Shown: in pieces, positions 59,334 to 64,000 of the stretch
Position numbering within the stretch: position 1 is the stretch's first letter
Layout of the letters: each line of letters begins with the position of its first letter
Position numbers and translations under genes: made by a program
Notes under the pieces: model-generated
Database searches by the model: none
What the model was told of the DNA's origin: nothing
The model's input: the letters and a program-made list of their open reading frames with translations, nothing else
NCBI GenBank assembly: GCA_963932465.1
Contig: OZ010792.1
Coordinates: 279,665,836 to 279,729,835, forward strand
Length of the DNA: 64,000 nt
Direction of reading: 5' to 3'
Source of the DNA: Maratus speciosus
Lineage: Eukaryota; Arthropoda; Arachnida; Araneae; Salticidae

Positions 59334-59405
59334 TCGTACAGATAGCTCAATTGGAAGAGTACTGGCAATTAAAGCCAAGGGTTATTAAAGTTCACTGTAA
59401 TTCAA
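59334..59405 (+). repeat. tRNA-like sequence (SINE head or tRNA pseudogene)
   Basis: A-box-like tagctcaattgg (59343-59354) is followed by gaagag and a tggc-aattaaa-gcca anticodon-type stem-loop. The T-arm and B box are not recognisable. It is a degenerate tRNA derivative. Confidence 0.45.
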
Positions 59406-59414
59406 GATGTTTAA

Positions 59415-59615
59415 CCCCTTCGCGACAAGAGCCCTTTGGTTAATTTTTAACCTATTACTACAGGTTTTTTAAAAAAGAAAATTTTCTGTAATTGAATCAC
59501 AGAAATGCTCCGATTAAAGAAGGTAAACTTTACAATTAAAAGTAAGTGGTGAGAATAATGAAGGATTCTGAACACCTTAAGTGGCCAAGTATACCGGTCG
59601 CTCATCCCCAAGGGC
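59415..59615. mobile_element. piggyBac-like MITE
   Basis: TTAA at 59411-59414 and 59616-59619 flank CCCCTTCGCGACAAGAGCCC and, in reverse complement, GCCCTTGGGGATGAGCGACC. The ends share CCCTT and a following G.GA pattern. This fits the widespread TTAACCCTTT-type MITEs. Confidence 0.55.
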
Positions 59616-60235
59616 TTAAAGATGCTTTTTTGCTATTATAACCTTTAGGATTTACAATATAAAAAAATCTTAACCACTTCTGAGGTAAATAAAGACGGTG
59701 GAAAAAAAATAAAGATGGCAATGTTTAAAAAAAAAAAAAAAAAAAACTTTGGAAAGCATGCATTTTAGTGCTGCAAGAAAAACCTGTCATGAGCTGCTAC
59801 TGATTATAACAACCATTTACAAAAAATTTTAATATAATAACAATGTTTTCATTACTCCAAAATAATGTGTTAAAAGCGATAATTTATCATATTTAGTGTT
59901 CCAAGAAATAGCAATATTTGTAAAATACATGTGCTTCTTAACTGCAAAATTCATTCTTTATATCTGAGAAATACATTACATCTACTGCATTAAAATTTTT
60001 TAGTGGCAGGCTTTTGTGATTGAACAAGAACTGCTTGCAGAGTGCTTTTAATGATTTTAGAATATAAAATTATGGCTCTTAAACTACTATTAATCCAATA
60101 CAGTAATAGGGATAAAAAAATCATTAAATATTTCATTTTAAAAAATTATTTGTATTTTCATCAGATATACCGATTATTACTACCATATGTTATATGTAAC
60201 ATATTTATAAGAAAAGTTACAACTATTTTGATGAA

Positions 60236-62284
60236 GTTTTGGATTCCCCCCCCCCCCCTCCCTGACATGCTGTCAAATTTCGCGAGGTTTTTTTTTTTCT
60301 TGTGATGTTCCTACCCCGACCGAGAATGGAGCGGGATTTTTACAATCAACTGATTAATTTTGATTTTCTTTTATTGCTACTTTTTTATGTTAAGTGTGGT
60401 GATCTTTCAAATGCTATTGCACAACGAGGCGATGAACGCGCTACTCTGTAAGTGGCACGGCAACCCTCCAGTGTACAGGTGGAATTGATAAAAAGAGTTT
60501 TTGTAGTCGGAATATGCGAAATGTTAAAGAATAGTGAATGGTTTAATGAAAGCAGAATAAAAACTTAATATTTAATTTAAGATGCGAGTCAGATTAATAT
60601 ATTAATTGAAATGGTTACTGGGTAATCACTTTATTAGTTTATACAAAGTCTAATTATCATGACAGCTACAATGCAGCTGCTAATGAAATTTTGTGAAACC
60701 AATCTTTTCTAAATAGTAACATGTTCTGAATTGTTTTTATTTACAATAATACTTCATTACCACAAATACCATATAAGGGAGCTGGCTACTTTTATATTTT
60801 TTAAAAGTAAATTATTTAAAGCTTTCTTTTAAGCATATTAACTTTAAAACTAAATAAAAACAAGTGTCTAACTTTTGCAAAAAAGCTGTTTTATCTTATT
60901 TATCTATAAACTTTAATTACTAAATAAGGAAAAATATCATGATGAAAAATTTTACTTTTAGGAGCTCAAAACAACCAGTCAGGATAAAATGGTTCATTTT
61001 GAGCTAATCGTGATAATTTAAGTATATAAAGTAGAATTTACTATAAGTAAAAAATATATCCAAGAAAAAATATATCAGTCCTGAGACTGAAGGTCTTGCA
61101 CCCATGCCTGTAATCAATTAGCCTAAAAGAAATGCTTCAGGTTTTTTTTTTCTTCTGTTTTTCTTTTATTACAGGGATAAACGGCAATAAGAATTTTTTC
61201 CCCCCTTTAGGTTTAATTTTATAAAAATAAAATACTACAATGCTTTAATTTTTGAAGCTGAAAAGAGTTATATAAGAAAAAAATAAACGAAAGATACCCA
61301 TATTTCGAAAAAGATGTCATTTTAAGTCAATTTTCGTTTATAATGTTATTAGAAACGATTCGCAAATGAATCATTTTATAAACGGGATTGGAAATCTTAA
61401 TTTTGATTTCGTCATACCTTTTATTTAAACTGTACGTTCTTTAAAAATGAAAGATTTTGTTTAATTTCTTTAAAAAGAAAACTCAAAACACAAAATTAAA
61501 TTAGTAATCTATACTCACATATCACAAGAAATACCTATGCCACACATGAACGTTATTTTGTAAGGAAAACAGTTATAAGTATTGTTGAAAATAAAAACAA
61601 TTCAGAACATTATACTAATTAGAAAGGATCGGTTGCAAAGAATGCTGTCTGGATAATTAGAAATTGTACTCACTTTCTCCCCTTGGAATACCATTTCAAG
61701 ATGTTTGATATTTCTTATTTCTTCAGTCAACTTCGCGTATTGCGTAGTGATACATGGCGAAGTCTTATGGCGAACGCGATGAATTTTCATTTCGATACGA
61801 GAATTTTCGATAAATATCGAATTTCGATACGAGAATTTTTTTAAAAATGTGAAATATTTTCTCCTTAAAAAATGTTTACTTACTATGAATAACAATGAAA
61901 TAAAATACATATAATTACAAAATACTGCTCCATTTTAAAAAATCAGTCTAAGTATTTTAAAGCACATAATAAACTGTTTTTGTAGTTTAAAAAAAGATTT
62001 ATTGCCAATATTCAGATTATTAACTGTGACCTAAACCGCACAAAACCGATGTGCAACGTTCTGTCTGCTAGCCCATAGAATAACATGTAATCCGCGATCC
62101 TAAGAAGTCCAATTTTTCATGCCGATTATATAAAAATTAAGAGTTTTCCTAGGTACTAGGTTAGTATTATCCACTTCATTAAAAACAGATTCATTTTATA
62201 TATTAATGTTTTTAAAAAAATCTAGACCGATTCGGAGAAAAAAAAAAGACAAACTTACACCATCGAAATTGTTTTCAAAATGGG
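60236..62284. other. AT-rich sequence without a gene
   Basis: This contains C-rich and T-rich runs near 60246-60298 and a fragment (61013-61113) of the 5S-linked repeat seen at 48640-48720. Otherwise it is unremarkable AT-rich sequence. A 102-codon minus-strand ORF (61602-61910) has no recognisable domain. Confidence 0.4.
61013..61113 (+). repeat. second copy of the 5S-linked repeat leader
   Basis: ataatttaagtatataaagt and gactgaaggtcttgcaccca match the minus strand of 48640-48720. The 5S-derived 3' part is absent here. Confidence 0.7.
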
Positions 62285-62542
62285 TTTACAGATCTGAAAA
62301 TATACTGCACGTAGAATTGTAAAAAATTCAGAATAGGATTAGACTGCAGATATAAGACTGTTTTAAAAAAATCAGAACAATAGGACCTATATTTGCTGAG
62401 TTATTAACAGGCGGCTTTTCGCATTTTCTTTGATGTCGAGTTAGCTGTATATATGAGTTCCGCCATCTATGAATTCTACGATACGATACGATACGATTTT
62501 AGGCTTAAGGCTGCGTCACTCGGAATACTACCGTCTTCCATG
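62285..62542 (+). repeat. repeat P, copy 2
   Basis: Nearly identical to 29585-29841. A local CGATA expansion (cgatacgatacgatacgat) is the main difference. Confidence 0.85.
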
Positions 62543-62638
62543 ATATATTTTTAACGATCTTTTTAAAAATGTAACTTTTGTGCAGTGTTATTCGGAAAAA
62601 AAATTTTGATTAAAAATGGCCGCATGGCATGTCTAAAG

Positions 62639-63383
62639 CAGACCTGCCAACTGCTACGAAAAAATCGTAGTTTCTACGACTTGGAGCTAAAAACTACGAT
62701 GCTACGAAAATCGGTCTAAAACTAAGATTTTTTTCAAAAAACACACACGCCGAAAAAAAATCAATTTCGTCAATCGTTCGCAAAAAATGCCAATTCGTCA
62801 AAAGATCGCAGAAAAATGCAAATTTCGTCAGAGGATACCGAAAAAACGAAAATTTCGTGAAGGAATTGCGAAAAAAAGCAAATTTCTTGAACGGATTGCG
62901 AAAAAACGCAAAATTTGTCAAAGGCTGGCAGAAAAATACGCGAATCTCGTCAAAAAATCGCTAAAAATGCGAATTTTGTGAAAGGGCCACTGAAAAAATG
63001 CATAATTAGTGCGTAACCGCATCCCCACTGCTGTAACCTTTCAGCAAATTTTCTGACAATTTTTGAATTTTTTTTTATTCAGAATCACCCCAGCTCTGTG
63101 CTTTCTTCATAGGAAACATCATACACGGACAAAAATCTTTATTCTTTATATTTATTGTTATGATACATATAGTTTTTAATCTGAAAGAATATAAAGAACT
63201 AACTTTTGAAAAATCGAGTTAATCCAACCTGCATGAATCTAAATTCGGTCCGAACCGAAAGTAATCAGAGTTCACCTGATATGCAGCTTAAAAAACAGCA
63301 CCCATCCACCCAACCAACCAACCTCCAGATTCAGTTGAATTTTGGGTGCTACGATTTCGCATTTTCAAAGGTTGGCAGGTCTG
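62639..63383. mobile_element. hAT-like shell Q containing the 31-bp minisatellite
   Basis: The ends are CAGACCTGCCAAC and its inverse GTTGGCAGGTCTG. The 6-mer CTAAAG flanks both sides (62633-62638, 63384-63389). The interior holds a 31-bp-type block (62758-62962) followed by the family tail cctttcagcaaattttctg and ttcagaatcacccc (63082-63095). These termini differ from those of E, so the minisatellite module sits in a second type of shell. Confidence 0.8.
62758..62962 (+). repeat. 31-bp-type minisatellite in Q
   Basis: Six to seven repeats such as aatttcgtcagaggataccg and caaatttcttgaacggattg. Divergence between units is moderate. Confidence 0.85.
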
Positions 63384-63689
63384 CTAAAGTGAAGATGTTA
63401 GCCTGTAACTGTTGATGATAGTCATATGACTTAGACTTTATTATAGAGATTTATGTGCAGAGTTCAATTTATTCACATATTTTACAATAGTGAGTAAACA
63501 ACTGACTCCTGGATAAGCATCCTTCTCTTCACCTTGAAAATTTATTAAAATACTCTTTTGCATCGGCATGGCACAGTTATTGTCTCCTCTATCAAATCCT
63601 ATCTTTTTCTTTTTACATTTTCTTTCTCTTTTGCTCACCAAGTTAGAAGAGGAAAGAAATTTTGGTCTTCCGTAAAGCCAGTTGCTATG
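63384..63689. other. short non-coding interval
   Basis: Only chance ORFs on the minus strand (63441-63719) are seen, with no domain recognised. Confidence 0.4.
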
Positions 63690-64000
63690 TGTATTTATCA
63701 AGGCATAGTATAGATTCAATGAAAGTGATATATTTAACAGTGAATTGGAAAATTAAAAGTATTGTGTAGATGTAAAAAAATATTTTAACCAAGTCAAAAA
63801 TAATTTAAATTGAATTTTAAAACAAACCTTTTAAAGTCACATCAAGGCCTCACTTAAATTTTATATCATATCTTTTAAAACTCATATTTTGAATTTATGA
63901 GAGATGTAAATGATAAAGCAACAGCGAATAAAATTTTATGCAGCTTTTCATGTTGAACATAACTTTTGCACATGCGATTATAAATAAAACAAAAATAAAA
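63690..64000 (+). repeat. dispersed repeat family I, copy 3 (cut by window end)
   Basis: Matches 18500-18780 and 56765-57060, sharing ttggaaaattaaaa, tatcatatcttttaaaactc and gcacatgcgattataaa. Confidence 0.85.

Larger units (their letters stand above)
56701..60235 (+). repeat. dispersed repeat family I, copy 2
   Basis: Collinear with 18430-21975. It lacks K, L and G and instead carries the Tc1/mariner-type element J at 57958-59037. Between J and 59740 it contains a tRNA-like piece and a piggyBac-like MITE that copy 1 lacks. No credible ORF is seen. Confidence 0.8.

Noticed and set aside
59334..59405. Functional tRNA gene
   Set aside because: The T-arm/B box is not recognisable and the acceptor stem does not pair.
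47610..64000. Second WW-domain exon of PRPF40A
   Set aside because: I looked for the expected W-K-E-Y...YYYN...W pattern on the plus strand and found none. It probably lies beyond the window.

Overview
The window looks like a AT-rich, repeat-saturated eukaryotic intron and intergenic landscape, with no sign of prokaryotic or organellar DNA. It carries split exons with consensus GT/AG sites, an RTE-type LINE, tRNA- and 5S-derived SINE pieces, and many hAT, Tc1/mariner, Tigger and piggyBac-like elements with target-site duplications (TSDs). The element mix and the SINE body at 36544-36755 resemble what I know from arthropods, most likely a chelicerate such as a spider. That taxonomic guess is an inference of low to moderate confidence.

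Only one cellular gene is recognised. Three in-phase plus-strand exons (33297-33403, 35068-35106, 47499-47609) encode the Ala/Pro/Ser/Thr-rich linker and first WW domain of the U1 snRNP-associated splicing factor PRPF40A (Prp40/FBP11). Their introns are about 1.7 kb and 12.4 kb, and the last one runs at least 16 kb to the window end. The second WW domain and FF domains must lie to the right.

Positions 1-32617 form a nest of transposons that can be read in order. An old hAT-like element (A1) was hit by other elements at 1276, 2053-3868 and 4244-6917 (the last itself hit by a 5'-truncated RTE LINE), and by a small element at 7409. That small element was in turn split by a 24.6-kb insertion (7455-32041) with a TAGGACTGGGCGAT terminal inverted repeat (TIR) and perfect 8-bp TSDs (GCGGGGAG). 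The giant insertion holds a 9.5-kb array of ten ~0.94-kb units with a four-unit higher-order repeat of 3.8 kb, plus further nested elements. A second, inverted copy of the old element (A2, 37265-44074) lies in a PRPF40A intron. It supplies empty-site comparisons for A1, and A1 does the same for A2.

The most unusual component is a 31-bp CpG-rich minisatellite of the form aaatttcgtc-aaaagatcgcg-aaaaaacgg. It forms the core of the big array and recurs at five other loci (24.8-25.7, 39.6-43.4, 49.3-50.1, 53.3-55.7 and 62.8-63.0 kb). At two of these it sits inside different hAT-like shells with their own TIRs and TSDs.

Positions 44200-64000 contain a decayed Tigger/pogo-like transposase, MITEs, a 5S-derived SINE, a candidate Helitron, more hAT shells, and two further copies of a large dispersed family (56.6-60.2 kb and 63.7-64.0 kb). 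One of those copies carries a Tc1/mariner-type element whose empty site is preserved at 19.5 kb.
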